Source: Lachnospiraceae bacterium
GTDB taxonomy: Bacteria; Bacillota; Clostridia; Lachnospirales; Lachnospiraceae
Assembly (NCBI GenBank): GCA_014804645.1
Contig: JAAUZI010000041.1
Location: 15,033 to 79,032, forward strand
Direction: 5' to 3'
Length of the DNA stretch: 64,000 bases
The notes beneath the pieces were generated by a model that saw only the letters and a program-made list of their open reading frames with translations, made no database searches and had not been told where the DNA came from. Position 1 is the first letter of the stretch; each line of letters opens with the position of its first letter. The translations under genes and the position numbers were made by a program. Below, in pieces: positions 22,075 through 31,885 of the stretch.

Positions 22075-22117
22075 AGTAAAAAAAGAGTCATCGGAGAATC
22101 CGAAGGCTCTTTTTCGC
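22075..22117 (-). terminator. bidirectional terminator between convergent units
   Basis: On the minus strand GAGCCTTCGGA pairs with TCCGATGACTC, followed by TTTTTTT. On the plus strand the same hairpin is followed by CTTTTTC. It lies right after the stop of the DUF3592 gene. Confidence 0.8.
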
Positions 22118-22124
22118 TGTGTTT

Positions 22125-22847
22125 TCAGGTGTAGTCGATCACCTTGGGATTGGCCGGCGTGTCCGCATCGACCACATATTTGCTGTAATCATCGGGATCC
22201 ACATACACGTCAATGGAATCTCCGGGCGCATACCCAGGGTTCCTCATTACATTTTTCTTGAAACGATAGGTCACATCCCTGTAGGGATCCTGGTAAGTGC
22301 AGAAAATGACATAGGGATGCCGGCCGTTATAGGTGACGGAGTAGTTAAAGTCAATGTTCTCCACGACAGCCTGCAGCCGTTTTCCGCTCTGCATCAGTTT
22401 CTTGCCCTTCGCGGAGCCAACCAGCATGTGGGTCGTGGGGATAACGCCCACCAGTGTAAAGACAAGGCCCATTCCCAGCAGAATCACAAAGAGCACATTG
22501 TCACCGGCCGTGGATTTCACATGGCCGGGCTGGCCGGGGTCCACCAGCAGGGGGATTTCCTTGCCCACATACATGCTGCTGCTGTAGTATCCCAGATGCA
22601 CATGCTCAAAGTTCTGGCCGCCGTAGCTGTAGTTGACATAGGTTGTGTGAGTGACGTCCCCGTCGGAGTTCCGGCTGGCTTGGATATCAGCGATGGTGCC
22701 TGTGATTTCCACCGCAATGCTCCGAAAACGGAGACTGCTGCTCAGATATACAAATCCACCGATGAGCAGAACGATTCCGACCAGTCCGAAAATCACGAAA
22801 AAAATAACAAGAGAAAAGTCTCTTTTCTTTTTGGATGTCTTTGCCAT
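22125..22847 (-). CDS. DUF3592-like two-pass membrane protein
   Basis: The 240-aa protein has a basic N terminus (MAKTSKKKRDF), a membrane helix at about residues 12-34, an extracytoplasmic segment containing THTTYVNYSYGGQNFEHVHLG, a second helix at about 115-137, and a C-terminal soluble part with repeated YVDPDDYSKY-like aspartates. This tandem layout resembles DUF3592 proteins, whose function is unknown. Start 22847 is chosen because the first helix then sits at the N terminus and ACGAGG lies upstream. The frame extends 36 codons further without a ribosome site. Confidence 0.6.
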   Translation of the reverse strand: MAKTSKKKRDFSLVIFFVIFGLVGIVLLIGGFVYLSSSLRFRSIAVEITGTIADIQASRNSDGDVTHTTYVNYSYGGQNFEHVHLGYYSSSMYVGKEIPLLVDPGQPGHVKSTAGDNVLFVILLGMGLVFTLVGVIPTTHMLVGSAKGKKLMQSGKRLQAVVENIDFNYSVTYNGRHPYVIFCTYQDPYRDVTYRFKKNVMRNPGYAPGDSIDVYVDPDDYSKYVVDADTPANPKVIDYT

Positions 22848-22976
22848 AGTTCGAATTACCTCGTTTCTGTAGTATTTTCTCAAGGGATTTTGGTACTTGT
22901 CCCTTTGGGGGAAATCAAGTATGATATATATGTAAGTATACAAATAGTATAACATAGATCAATGGAGGATGAAAGT

Positions 22977-23729
22977 ATGAAATTGATTTCCTGGAACGTA
23001 AACGGGCTGCGTGCCTGTCTGGATAAGGGATTTATGGATTTTTTCAGGGACGCGGAGGCGGATGTGTTCTGTCTGCAGGAGATTAAGCTGTCTCAGGGAC
23101 AGCTTGAGCTGGAACTGCCGGGTTATTACCAATACTGGAATTATGCGGAGAAAAAAGGGTACTCCGGCACGGCCATATTCAGCAGAGAGGAACCTCTCAG
23201 CGTGTCCTACGGTATCGGTATCCCGGAGCACGATCACGAGGGCAGAGTGATTACGGCGGAGTTTTCGGACTTTTATGTGGTGACAGTGTATACTCCAAAT
23301 TCCCAGCGGGAACTGACCAGACTGTCCTATCGAATGGAGTGGGAGGCGGCCTTTCTGGCGTATCTGAAAGGACTGGAGGAGCGTAAGCCGGTGATTTTCT
23401 GCGGAGATCTGAATGTGGCCCACAGGGAGATCGATCTGAAAAATCCCAAGAGCAATCGGCACAATGCGGGCTTTACCGACGAGGAGAGAAACTGCTTTAC
23501 CAAGGTGCTGGAGAGCGGATTTGTGGATACGTTCCGGCATTTTTACCCGGATTTGGAGGGCGCGTACAGCTGGTGGTCCTACATGGCCCAGTCCAGGGCC
23601 AGGAATATAGGGTGGCGTATCGACTATTTCGTGTGTTCCGAGACTCTCCGGGACAGGCTTACGGACGCCAAAATCCACGCACAGGCAATGGGTTCGGACC
23701 ATTGTCCGGTGGAGCTTGATATTGCGTAA
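22977..23729 (+). CDS. xth: exodeoxyribonuclease III
   Basis: This is an AP endonuclease/3'-5' exonuclease of the EEP superfamily acting in base-excision repair. In the 250 aa the motifs appear in order: [21 protein letters not shown] (catalytic Glu), VYTPNSQ (Tyr), [14 protein letters not shown] (Asp/Asn) and the C-terminal [11 protein letters not shown] (Asp-His). Start 22977 follows GGAGGATGAAAGT; the ATG at 22962 overlaps that ribosome site. It lies 11 bases before addB, suggesting a DNA-repair operon xth-addB-addA. Confidence 0.93.
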   Translation: MKLISWNVNGLRACLDKGFMDFFRDAEADVFCLQEIKLSQGQLELELPGYYQYWNYAEKKGYSGTAIFSREEPLSVSYGIGIPEHDHEGRVITAEFSDFYVVTVYTPNSQRELTRLSYRMEWEAAFLAYLKGLEERKPVIFCGDLNVAHREIDLKNPKSNRHNAGFTDEERNCFTKVLESGFVDTFRHFYPDLEGAYSWWSYMAQSRARNIGWRIDYFVCSETLRDRLTDAKIHAQAMGSDHCPVELDIA

Positions 23730-23740
23730 AGGAGGAGGCT

Positions 23741-26700
23741 ATGAGCCTGCGGTTCTATTTTGGCCCTTCGGGCGTCGGAAAAAGTCATAGGCTGTATCAG
23801 GAGATTGTAGAGAGGTCTATGGAGGGGCAGGGCACCCAAGAAAAGCGCAGTTTTCTGATTGTGGTTCCGGATCAGTTCACGATGCAGACACAGCAAAATT
23901 TAGTGACAATGCATCCTTGTGAAGGTATAATGAACATTGATGTGTTGAGCTTTGGACGATTGTCCCACCGTATTCTGGAGGAAGTGGGAGGGGAGGATAT
24001 CCCCGTGCTGGACGATACCGGCAAGAGCCTGGTGCTGCAGAAGGTGGCGGCAAGTTTGAAGGATCAGCTGCCCGCTCTGGGGGGATATCTGCACCGGCAG
24101 GGCTATATTCACGAGGTGAAAAGCGCCATATCGGAGTTTATGCAGTATGGTCTCTCGCCCAAGGATGTGGAAAAACTGACGGAGTTTGCGTCCGGGAGAG
24201 GCGCACTGCACCACAAGCTAAAGGACCTGGGGCTGCTCTATCAGGGATTTCTGGACTATATCAGGGGACATTTTATCACCACAGAGGAAACCCTGGACCT
24301 GGTGTGCCGCTCTCTGCACAAATCTCGGCTGATTCCCGGCAGCGTCATTGTCTTTGACGGGTTTACCGGTTTTACGCCCATACAGAACCGGGTGATCCAG
24401 GAGCTCATGCGTCTGGCATCGGAAGTGATCGTCACCGTGACGCTGGGGGTGGGTGAGAATCCCTACGAGCTTGACGGGGAGCAGAAACTGTTCTATTTGA
24501 GCAAAAAGACCGTGCACGATCTGACGGCGCTGGCGGCGCAGGCGGGGGTGGAGCGGGGGCAGGATGTGACGATCAGTCCCGGTGCGGAGCATCGCTTTGC
24601 GGATAACCCGGCGCTGCAGAGTCTGGAGAGGAACCTATTCCGAATCAGTCCTGAGCCCTATACCGGACAGCAGGAGCAGATAAGGCTTTTTGAGGCGGAC
24701 ACGCCCAAGGAGGAGGTGCACCAGGCCGGTCTGGCGATTCTGGGACTGATTCGCCGGGAGGGCTTGCAGTATCGGGATATTGCGGTGGTTACGGGCAACT
24801 TAGAGACCTATGCCGTACATGTGGAGACAGAGTTTGCGGACATGGAGATCCCCTGCTATATCGACCGTACCAGAGGCATTACCTTAAGTCCCATGATCGA
24901 GTACATAAAGAGCGCCCTGCAGTTGTTTCTGCAGGACTTTTCCTATGAGACGGTATTTCATTATCTGCGCAGCGGTCTGGCGGCGCTGACTCCGGAGGAG
25001 ACGGATGATCTGGAGAACTATGTGCGTGAGACAGGTATCAGAGGGCTGAAAAAGTGGAGCAGTCTGTTCACGAGAAAGACCCGCGCCATGGGGGAGGAAG
25101 AGGAGGAGCTGCAGCGAATCAATGCGCTGCGGCAGAGGATGATGGAGCAGCTGCAGCCCCTTGCGGGCAGCAGTCGGGCCAGAGCCTGCGACTATGTCAA
25201 TCAGCTGTATGATTTTCTGCACGACAACGAGGTGCAGCGCGGACTGGTGGACATGGCGGCGGATTTCAAGGCCGCCGGGGACTTGGTGCGCGCCAAGGAG
25301 TATGAGCAGATATACCGGCTGGTGATGGAGCTGCTGGAGCAGATTTACGGGCTGCTGGGCGAGGAGGAAATCTCGCGGCAGGAGTTCTATGAGATCCTGG
25401 AGGCGGGATTCGGGGAGATTCAGGTGGGTACGCTGCCTCAGAATGTCGATCGCATATTGGTGGGAGATATGGAGCGCACCAGGCTGGGGCAAGTCAAGGT
25501 GCTGTTTTTTCTGGGCGTCAATGACGGCAATATCCCCAAGAGCGTATCCAAGGGCGGCATTATCTCGGATATGGACAGGGAATTTTTGAAAGGCTCCCGG
25601 CTGGAGCTGGCGCCCACGCCCAGACAGCAGATGTTCATTCAGCGGCTGTACCTGTATCTGAATCTGACAAAACCCTCCCGGCAGCTGTATCTGTCCTATG
25701 CCCGCATGGGTAACGATGGCAAGAGCATTCGCCCTGCCTATCTGGTGGGAACTCTCATGAAACTGTTTCCCGGGTTGGAGGTACAGTACCCTGCCCGGGA
25801 GTCGGTGCTCTCCCAGGTGGTGACGCCACGGGAGGGCATGCGCTATCTCGCCCAGGGACTGCGGGACTATGTGGATGGGGGCAGCGGGGAACTGACCGGA
25901 CGGGATTTTTTCACACTGTATGCGGCGTATGCGGGACAGGAGGAACGGCGGGGAACGGTGGAGCTGCTGCGCCGGGCGGCGTTTTTGCGCTACGAGGAGA
26001 GTGGATTGTCCCGGGCGGTGGCCAGAGCGCTCTATGGCCTGCAGCTGGAGAACAGTGTCAGCCGCCTGGAGACCTATGCCGCCTGCGCCTATCGGCATTT
26101 TCTACAGTACGGATTGACTCTGCGGGAGCGGGAGGAATTCGGATTTGAGAACGTTGATATGGGAAATGCCTTTCACCAGGTGCTGGACGTGTTTGCGGAC
26201 TGCCTGGAGGAGAGCGGCTACACCTGGTTTGATTTTCCCCAGGACTGGGCGCAGCGGACTGTGGAGGAATCGCTGGAGCAGTTTGCGGCGCAGTACGGGG
26301 GCAGCGTGCTTTACGCCAGCGCCCGCAGTGCTTACGGCATTCAGCGCATGGGCAGAATCCTGAAAAGAACGGTGCAGGCGCTGCAGAGCCAGCTGAAAAA
26401 GGGCAGCTTTGCGCCGGACGGCCACGAGCTTTCTTTCCATATGGCGAACAGCCTGGAGACGGTGAATATTGCCCTGTCGGAACAGGAAACAATGCGGCTG
26501 CAGGGGCGCATTGACCGGGTGGATATCTCGGAGAGCGAGGACAAGGTATATGTGAAAGTGATCGACTACAAATCCGGAGACCGCCGCTTTGACCTGGCGG
26601 CGCTGTACTATGGGCTGCAGCTGCAGCTGGTGGTGTACATGAACGCCGCCGTAGAGCTGGAGGCGCGCAGGCACCCGGACAAGGAGATCGTTCCGGCGGC

Positions 26701-27217
26701 CATGCTCTATTACCATGTGTCGGACCCCATGGTGGAGACTCAGGAAGAATTGACTCCCCAGGAGGTCAATGAGCAGATTCTGGAGCAGCTGCGGATGAAC
26801 GGCGTAGTGTGCGGCGAGGAGGATATCATCCAGCGGCTGGACCGGGAGATGGGAGACCGCTCCAGCGTCATACCGGTGGAGAAAAAGAAGGACGGCAGCT
26901 ACTCTGCCCGTTCCTCCCTTATGAGCAGCCAGGAGCTGGGGGTGGTGTCCGCCTATGTGAGCCACAAGGTGCGGCAGATCGGCCGGGAGATCTTGGAGGG
27001 ACACACGGAGATAAATCCCTATGAAAAAGGCAGTTCGGAGGCCTGTACCTACTGCGCCTACAAAAAGGTGTGCGGATTTGACTTAAGCGTGCCCGGGTAT
27101 CGCAGGCGGGTGCTGCAGGATATGGACAGACAGGCAGTTTTTGAGACTATGGAGACGGAACTGGGCGGCACGGGCAATGCATCCAAACTGTCCCGGGGAG
27201 AAGGAGATACGCAATGA
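23741..27217 (+). CDS. addB: ATP-dependent helicase/deoxyribonuclease subunit B
   Basis: AddB pairs with AddA to form the Gram-positive counterpart of RecBCD, resecting double-strand breaks and recognising Chi. The 1158-aa protein opens with the Walker A FYFGPSGVGKSHRLY, has a degenerate helicase core, and ends in a RecB-type nuclease domain (YVKVIDYKSGDRRFDL). Its four iron-sulfur cysteines are visible: one in YAACAYRHF near residue 784 and three in ACTYCAYKKVCGF near 1103-1112, as in B. subtilis AddB. The start follows AAAGGAGGAGGCT. The last four bases overlap addA (ATGA). Confidence 0.93.
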   Translation: MSLRFYFGPSGVGKSHRLYQEIVERSMEGQGTQEKRSFLIVVPDQFTMQTQQNLVTMHPCEGIMNIDVLSFGRLSHRILEEVGGEDIPVLDDTGKSLVLQKVAASLKDQLPALGGYLHRQGYIHEVKSAISEFMQYGLSPKDVEKLTEFASGRGALHHKLKDLGLLYQGFLDYIRGHFITTEETLDLVCRSLHKSRLIPGSVIVFDGFTGFTPIQNRVIQELMRLASEVIVTVTLGVGENPYELDGEQKLFYLSKKTVHDLTALAAQAGVERGQDVTISPGAEHRFADNPALQSLERNLFRISPEPYTGQQEQIRLFEADTPKEEVHQAGLAILGLIRREGLQYRDIAVVTGNLETYAVHVETEFADMEIPCYIDRTRGITLSPMIEYIKSALQLFLQDFSYETVFHYLRSGLAALTPEETDDLENYVRETGIRGLKKWSSLFTRKTRAMGEEEEELQRINALRQRMMEQLQPLAGSSRARACDYVNQLYDFLHDNEVQRGLVDMAADFKAAGDLVRAKEYEQIYRLVMELLEQIYGLLGEEEISRQEFYEILEAGFGEIQVGTLPQNVDRILVGDMERTRLGQVKVLFFLGVNDGNIPKSVSKGGIISDMDREFLKGSRLELAPTPRQQMFIQRLYLYLNLTKPSRQLYLSYARMGNDGKSIRPAYLVGTLMKLFPGLEVQYPARESVLSQVVTPREGMRYLAQGLRDYVDGGSGELTGRDFFTLYAAYAGQEERRGTVELLRRAAFLRYEESGLSRAVARALYGLQLENSVSRLETYAACAYRHFLQYGLTLREREEFGFENVDMGNAFHQVLDVFADCLEESGYTWFDFPQDWAQRTVEESLEQFAAQYGGSVLYASARSAYGIQRMGRILKRTVQALQSQLKKGSFAPDGHELSFHMANSLETVNIALSEQETMRLQGRIDRVDISESEDKVYVKVIDYKSGDRRFDLAALYYGLQLQLVVYMNAAVELEARRHPDKEIVPAAMLYYHVSDPMVETQEELTPQEVNEQILEQLRMNGVVCGEEDIIQRLDREMGDRSSVIPVEKKKDGSYSARSSLMSSQELGVVSAYVSHKVRQIGREILEGHTEINPYEKGSSEACTYCAYKKVCGFDLSVPGYRRRVLQDMDRQAVFETMETELGGTGNASKLSRGEGDTQ

Positions 27218-30200
27218 GCATTCAATATACGCCGGACCAGCAGAAGGTCATAGATCTGCGAGACCGGAATATTTTGGTGTCCGCGGCGGCGGGCAGCGGC
27301 AAGACCGCAGTGCTGGTGGAACGGATTATCCGCATGATATGCGATGAGACCCGGCCGGTGGACGTGGACAGGCTGCTGATCGTGACATTCACCAATGCGG
27401 CTGCGGCGGAGATGCGGGAGAGGATACGGCTGGGACTGGAGAGGGAGCTGGAGGAGCATCCGGACTCGGAGCATATCGAACGTCAGGTGACGCTGCTGCA
27501 CAATGCGCTGATCACCACCATCGACAGTTTCTGTCTCTACCTGATACGCAATCATTTTCAGGAGATCGGTCTGGACCCCGCCATGCGGGTGGCCGACGAG
27601 GGGGAGAGTAAGCTGCTGAAACAGGATGTGCTGCAGGCTCTGCTGGAGGAGCATTTTGCCGGGGGAGATCCGGCTTTTGCGGCGTGTGTGGAATTTTTCT
27701 GTCCCGGCGGCAGGGAGAGCGTGCTGGAACAGCATATCCTGAAACTGCACGAGTATGCGGAGAGCTGTCCCTGGCCGGAGCAGTGGCTGGAGGAGAGAAA
27801 GGGCGATTATGCCGCGGCGGACGAGGCGGCTTGGGGGAACTCCGCCTGCGGGGAATATCTGCGGCGGTATCTGATAAGGATGGTGCAGGGCTGCGCGGAT
27901 TCGCTGGAGCATATGCTGGAGCTGTGCGCAGAGGGAGACGGGCCTTACATGTATGTGCCCGTGCTGGAGCAGGAGAGAGACATGTTGCGCAATCTGCCGG
28001 AGAAAATAGCTCCCGAGGGGGAGGAATTCTCCATGAGCCGCATGGCCCAGGGGTTGTCGGAGCTCAATTTCGGAAAACTGCCGGTGAAAAAAGATCCCGC
28101 CGTGTCCGCTGAAAAGCGGGAGCTTGTGAAGTCTCTGCGCAGCGAGGTGAAGGATACTCTGCGGGAGCTGCGGGAGCAGTTTTTTGCCACGCCCATCTCC
28201 TTAAGTCTGGAACAGATGAGCGCCTGCCAGGGACCCGTGTGTACGCTGGTGGAACTTGCCCAGGAGTTTGGGCGGGCGTTTCGGGAGCGCAAGCAGGAGA
28301 AAAAGCTTATGGATTTCTCCGACATCGAGCACTATGCCTTGGAGATTTTGCTGCACCGGGAGGAGGGGGAGATCGTCCCCAGCCCTGTGGCCCGGGAGTA
28401 CAGGGACTATTTTCGGGAGATACTGATCGACGAGTACCAGGACAGTAATCTGGTGCAGGAATATCTGCTCCGGGCGGTGTCCGGCGAGGAGGAGGGGCAT
28501 TATAATCGCTTTATGGTGGGGGATGTCAAGCAGAGTATCTACAAGTTCCGCCTGGCCAGACCGGAGCTGTTTCTTGAGAAATATGAGACCTACACCCGGG
28601 AGGACGGCATATTGCAGCGGATAGACTTAAGCAGGAATTTCCGCAGCCGCCGGGAGGTCCTGGAGGCGGTGAACGGTATGTTTGCCAATCTGATGAGCCG
28701 GGAAAAGGGAGGTATTGACTACGATGAACAGGCGGCTCTGTATGTGGGAGCTGTGTATCCCGAGAGACCGGACTGCCGCAGCGAACTGCTGCTGGCGGAG
28801 AAACCGGAGAAGGACAGCCAGGTTACGGTAAAGACCAGGGAGGCGCAGATGATTGCGGCCAGGATTCACAGACTGCGCCGGGAATATCAGGTGACTGACA
28901 GGGCTACCGGACGGCTGCGGCCCGCCAGATACGGGGACATAGTGATTCTGCTGCGCACCACCAGCGGCTGGGACGAGGAGTTCAAGGAGGTGCTGGAGGC
29001 GGAGGGAATCCCTGTGTATATCTCTTCCAAGACAGGTTATTTTGCCGCCACTGAGGTGCAGGAGCTGTTGCAGCTGCTGCGGGTGCTGGACAATCCCACC
29101 CAGGACATTCCCCTGTTCGGCGTCATGAAATCCGTGTTTGGCGGTTTTGAAGAGGATGAGATTGCACTGTTGAGAAGTGAAAATAGGGAGATAAGTCTGT
29201 GGAGAGCCGTTTGTAATGCAGCGGAGGGAGAAGACTGCGGCGGAGAAATCCGCGAAAAATGCAGTCGGTTCAGAGAGCGCATTGACCTATATCGGAGCTA
29301 CACCGTCTATATGCCCATACGCCAGCTGCTGGAGACTGTTCTCAGAGAGCACGACTATCTGCAGTATGTGACCGCCATGCCCGCCGGTAGCAAGCGCCGG
29401 GCCAATGTGGAGATGCTGCTGACGAAGGCCTCGGATTTTGAAAAGACCAGCTATTTTGGACTTTTTCATTTTGTGCGCTACATCGAACAGTTGGAGAAAT
29501 ACGATGTGGATTTCGGGGAGGCTGGGGCTTTGGATGAGAACGCGGACGTGGTGCGCATTATGAGCATTCACAAGAGCAAGGGGCTGGAGTTCCCGATCAC
29601 CTTTGTCTCCGGCCTTGCCAAGCGGTTCAATATGCAGGACGCAAACCAGAGTTTTCTCATGGACATGGATTTCGGGTTGGGAACGGACTTCGTGGATACC
29701 GAGAGGCGGGTGCGCAATAGGACCCTGCGCAGGATGGTGGTCTCCAGAAAAATGCGTGAGGAGAATCTTGCGGAGGAGCTGCGGGTGCTGTATGTGGCGC
29801 TGACCAGAGCCAGGGAGAAACTGATTATGACCGCCTGCGCAGCGGATGCGGAGGCACTGTGGCAGCAGTATCAGCTGCGGGGGGCGGGGCCTCTGAGCTA
29901 TCTGGATTTTATAAGTGCGGGGAGCTATCTGGACTATATTCTGCCATCTCTGAATCCGCAGAGGGTGCAGGTGACGGTGTGGCAGGAGGAAGAACTGTCG
30001 GAGCAGGCCGTGCGGGAGCAGGTGGATCTGGCCGGGAGAGAGCTGCAGCTTGAGCAGGCCGGATTGTGGGCGGACCGGGAGCAAGTCCAAGCGTTGGAGC
30101 AGCGTTTTGCATATACATATTCCTACAGGCAGCTGGAGCGGCTGTATACCAAGACCAGTGTCTCCGAGCTGAAAATTGCTGCTATGGAGGAGAAAGACGA

Positions 30201-30858
30201 GGCGGCTTATCAGGCCTTTGAACAGAAAGAGGTGGTGCCCTATGTGCCCAGTTTCAGGCAGGACGCGCAGGAGGCCGGAGGCACTCTGCGGGGCAATGCC
30301 TTCCACAAGGTCATGGAATTGGCGGACTACGAGGCATTGTACAGAGATGTGTATGAGAAAATGCCGGAGAGCCAGGACGCCTTCCGGCAGATGGGAGACG
30401 AGGGAAAATTGAGGGATAATCTGCGGGAATTTCTTGCCCGGGAGACAGCGCAGGGACGGCTGCCGGAAAGCTACCGCCAGGTGCTGCAGGAGCACAAGCT
30501 GCTGCGCTTTTTCCGGGATGGTCTGGCATGGCGCATGTGGCGGGCGGACCGAGCAGGGGCGCTGTACCGGGAACAGCCCTTTGTCTACGGGATCAGCGCC
30601 GCCCGGCTGAAACCTGATTTCCCGGCGGAGGAAAAGGTGCTGATTCAGGGAATCATCGACGCCTTTTTCATAGAGAACGACCGGATTGTGGTGGTAGACT
30701 ACAAGACGGACCGGGTACAGAGCGGTCAGGAGCTGTGGAACCGCTATGCGGAGCAGCTCAGATACTATGAGGAGGCCCTGGGAAAACTGATGGGGCTGCC
30801 GGTGGGAGAAAAGATTCTCTACTCCTCCAGTCTGGGCTGCTGCGTGACGGAGCCTTAG
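27214..30858 (+). CDS. addA: ATP-dependent helicase/nuclease subunit A
   Basis: The 1214-aa protein is a UvrD-like SF1A helicase fused to a C-terminal RecB-type nuclease. Visible motifs: Walker A ILVSAAAGSGKTAVLVERI (about residues 20-38), LIVTFTNAAAAEMRERI (motif Ia), LIDEYQDSN (motif II), VGDVKQSIYKFRLARPELF (motif III), VRIMSIHKSKGLEFP (motif V) and LRVLYVALTRAREKL (motif VI). The nuclease core VVVDYKTDRVQSG lies near residue 1160. It is translationally coupled to addB. Its stop codon overlaps that of the convergent thiT gene, so there is no room for a terminator between them. Confidence 0.95.
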   Translation: MSIQYTPDQQKVIDLRDRNILVSAAAGSGKTAVLVERIIRMICDETRPVDVDRLLIVTFTNAAAAEMRERIRLGLERELEEHPDSEHIERQVTLLHNALITTIDSFCLYLIRNHFQEIGLDPAMRVADEGESKLLKQDVLQALLEEHFAGGDPAFAACVEFFCPGGRESVLEQHILKLHEYAESCPWPEQWLEERKGDYAAADEAAWGNSACGEYLRRYLIRMVQGCADSLEHMLELCAEGDGPYMYVPVLEQERDMLRNLPEKIAPEGEEFSMSRMAQGLSELNFGKLPVKKDPAVSAEKRELVKSLRSEVKDTLRELREQFFATPISLSLEQMSACQGPVCTLVELAQEFGRAFRERKQEKKLMDFSDIEHYALEILLHREEGEIVPSPVAREYRDYFREILIDEYQDSNLVQEYLLRAVSGEEEGHYNRFMVGDVKQSIYKFRLARPELFLEKYETYTREDGILQRIDLSRNFRSRREVLEAVNGMFANLMSREKGGIDYDEQAALYVGAVYPERPDCRSELLLAEKPEKDSQVTVKTREAQMIAARIHRLRREYQVTDRATGRLRPARYGDIVILLRTTSGWDEEFKEVLEAEGIPVYISSKTGYFAATEVQELLQLLRVLDNPTQDIPLFGVMKSVFGGFEEDEIALLRSENREISLWRAVCNAAEGEDCGGEIREKCSRFRERIDLYRSYTVYMPIRQLLETVLREHDYLQYVTAMPAGSKRRANVEMLLTKASDFEKTSYFGLFHFVRYIEQLEKYDVDFGEAGALDENADVVRIMSIHKSKGLEFPITFVSGLAKRFNMQDANQSFLMDMDFGLGTDFVDTERRVRNRTLRRMVVSRKMREENLAEELRVLYVALTRAREKLIMTACAADAEALWQQYQLRGAGPLSYLDFISAGSYLDYILPSLNPQRVQVTVWQEEELSEQAVREQVDLAGRELQLEQAGLWADREQVQALEQRFAYTYSYRQLERLYTKTSVSELKIAAMEEKDEAAYQAFEQKEVVPYVPSFRQDAQEAGGTLRGNAFHKVMELADYEALYRDVYEKMPESQDAFRQMGDEGKLRDNLREFLARETAQGRLPESYRQVLQEHKLLRFFRDGLAWRMWRADRAGALYREQPFVYGISAARLKPDFPAEEKVLIQGIIDAFFIENDRIVVVDYKTDRVQSGQELWNRYAEQLRYYEEALGKLMGLPVGEKILYSSSLGCCVTEP

Positions 30859-31553
30859 AACGCCATTTTTTTCACATTGCCCATGGCTTTCTTTACCGGG
30901 GGCAGGAGAAGGAGAACGATGGTTACAGCGGCCTCGCAAAAGATATATATGGCGTTGTAGGCCAGGGAGTAAGGCAGCGGCGCCCAGCCCTCCCAGGCAT
31001 AGGCCCCAAAGAAAATCCATCCGGAGAGCACGGCGAACACATATCGGCCCAGCACCGCCACGATATAGCCTTTGAGCAGCCCGTTTTTGCTGCGGGAAAA
31101 TATTCCCGAGAGTCCCAGCGCTCCAAAGGCCAGCAGATAGTCCACCACCAGCTGCGTGGGATAGAGCACATAGGGATCGATCAGCAGCTGCAGCACGCCG
31201 TAGGCGACGCCGGTCAGCAGTCCTGCGCCCAGCCCAAAGAAATATCCGGGCAGGCAGATCACCAGCATGGACAGCAGCGTGACAGAACCGCCCCAGGGAA
31301 ATGAAAACAGTTTGACATTGGACAGTATCGTGCCCAGCGCTATGGCCATGGCACAGAACGCCAGCTGTTTGGCGGTCAGTTTGCCGTGTGGCTTTTTGGC
31401 GGAGGCGTCCGCCTTTTTCTTTTCCTGGGCACGGGCAAATGCCACTGCGCCGCCCAGCAGAGCCAGGACGAGAATGACCAGCAGAATCTTACTCAGAGTG
31501 GTGGGGACATAGGTGGTTTCTCCCCAGTCGTTGACAACAACATCATAGAACAT
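30855..31553 (-). CDS. thiT: thiamine ECF transporter S component ThiT
   Basis: The 232-aa membrane protein has a ~60-residue N-terminal extension with one helix, then a six-helix ThiT core. Conserved features are the NVKLFSFPWGGSVTLLSML segment and YPTQLVVDYLLAFGALGLSG, near thiamine-binding residues in known ThiT. It works with the shared EcfA/A'/T module, which is not encoded here, to import thiamine. A TPP riboswitch and a ribosome-site-sequestering hairpin precede it, giving strong independent support for thiamine transport. The N-terminal extra helix is unusual for ThiT. It is convergent with addA. Confidence 0.88.
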   Translation of the reverse strand: MFYDVVVNDWGETTYVPTTLSKILLVILVLALLGGAVAFARAQEKKKADASAKKPHGKLTAKQLAFCAMAIALGTILSNVKLFSFPWGGSVTLLSMLVICLPGYFFGLGAGLLTGVAYGVLQLLIDPYVLYPTQLVVDYLLAFGALGLSGIFSRSKNGLLKGYIVAVLGRYVFAVLSGWIFFGAYAWEGWAPLPYSLAYNAIYIFCEAAVTIVLLLLPPVKKAMGNVKKMAF

Positions 31554-31561
31554 AAAAAATC

Positions 31562-31584
31562 CTCCTTTGTGGGTGCAAGGAGGG
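31562..31584 (-). promoter_or_regulatory. Shine-Dalgarno-sequestering hairpin of the thiT riboswitch
   Basis: On the minus strand CCTCCTT (31584-31578) pairs perfectly with AAGGAGG (31568-31562), the thiT ribosome site. This is a ready-made translational off-switch downstream of the TPP aptamer. Confidence 0.7.
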
Positions 31585-31639
31585 ACGACATCGTAATACG
31601 GAGAGGGAGAGCGTTTTGCCGCCCAGGCCGTATACTTTT

Positions 31640-31730
31640 GCTTCCTTACGCCGGTATTGTCCGGGTCAAGTAGTGAGGGTTAGGATCTGGAAGATCCAAT
31701 CTCAGCGATGCGCTCCCCTAGCGAGTATTT
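31640..31730 (-). promoter_or_regulatory. TPP riboswitch (THI element)
   Basis: On the minus strand the conserved parts appear in order: GGGGAGC, GCTGAGATTGGA (pyrimidine sensor with CTGAGA), AACCC, then TTGACCCGGACAATACCGG and CGTAAGGAAGC (pyrophosphate-sensor helix). Together with thiT downstream the call is secure. Confidence 0.93.
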
Positions 31731-31747
31731 AATTTGGTTCGTAGCCT

Positions 31748-31776
31748 ATCATATACAATGACAGCGGCGTTGTCAA
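31748..31776 (-). promoter_or_regulatory. thiT promoter
   Basis: On the minus strand TTGACA (31776-31771) and TATGAT (31753-31748) have a 17-base spacer, placing the start just upstream of the TPP aptamer. Confidence 0.75.
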
Positions 31777-31804
31777 GAAATTTTTTTGAATATGAAAATT
31801 CCGG

Positions 31805-31832
31805 TTGCATATGCGGACATTTCATGTAAAAT
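31805..31832 (+). promoter_or_regulatory. promoter of GH3 gene
   Basis: TTGCAT (31805-31810) and TAAAAT (31827-31832), 16-base spacer, in an AT-rich stretch 54 bases before the GH3 start. Confidence 0.5.
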
Positions 31833-31885
31833 TGATTTAGAGAAGAAACTGTTTACTATAAATATAAGAAAGGTGTGAACGGATT

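Noticed and set aside
22119-22952. 277-codon plus-strand frame opposite the DUF3592 gene
   Set aside because: Antisense shadow; the minus-strand protein has clear helices, ribosome site and terminator.
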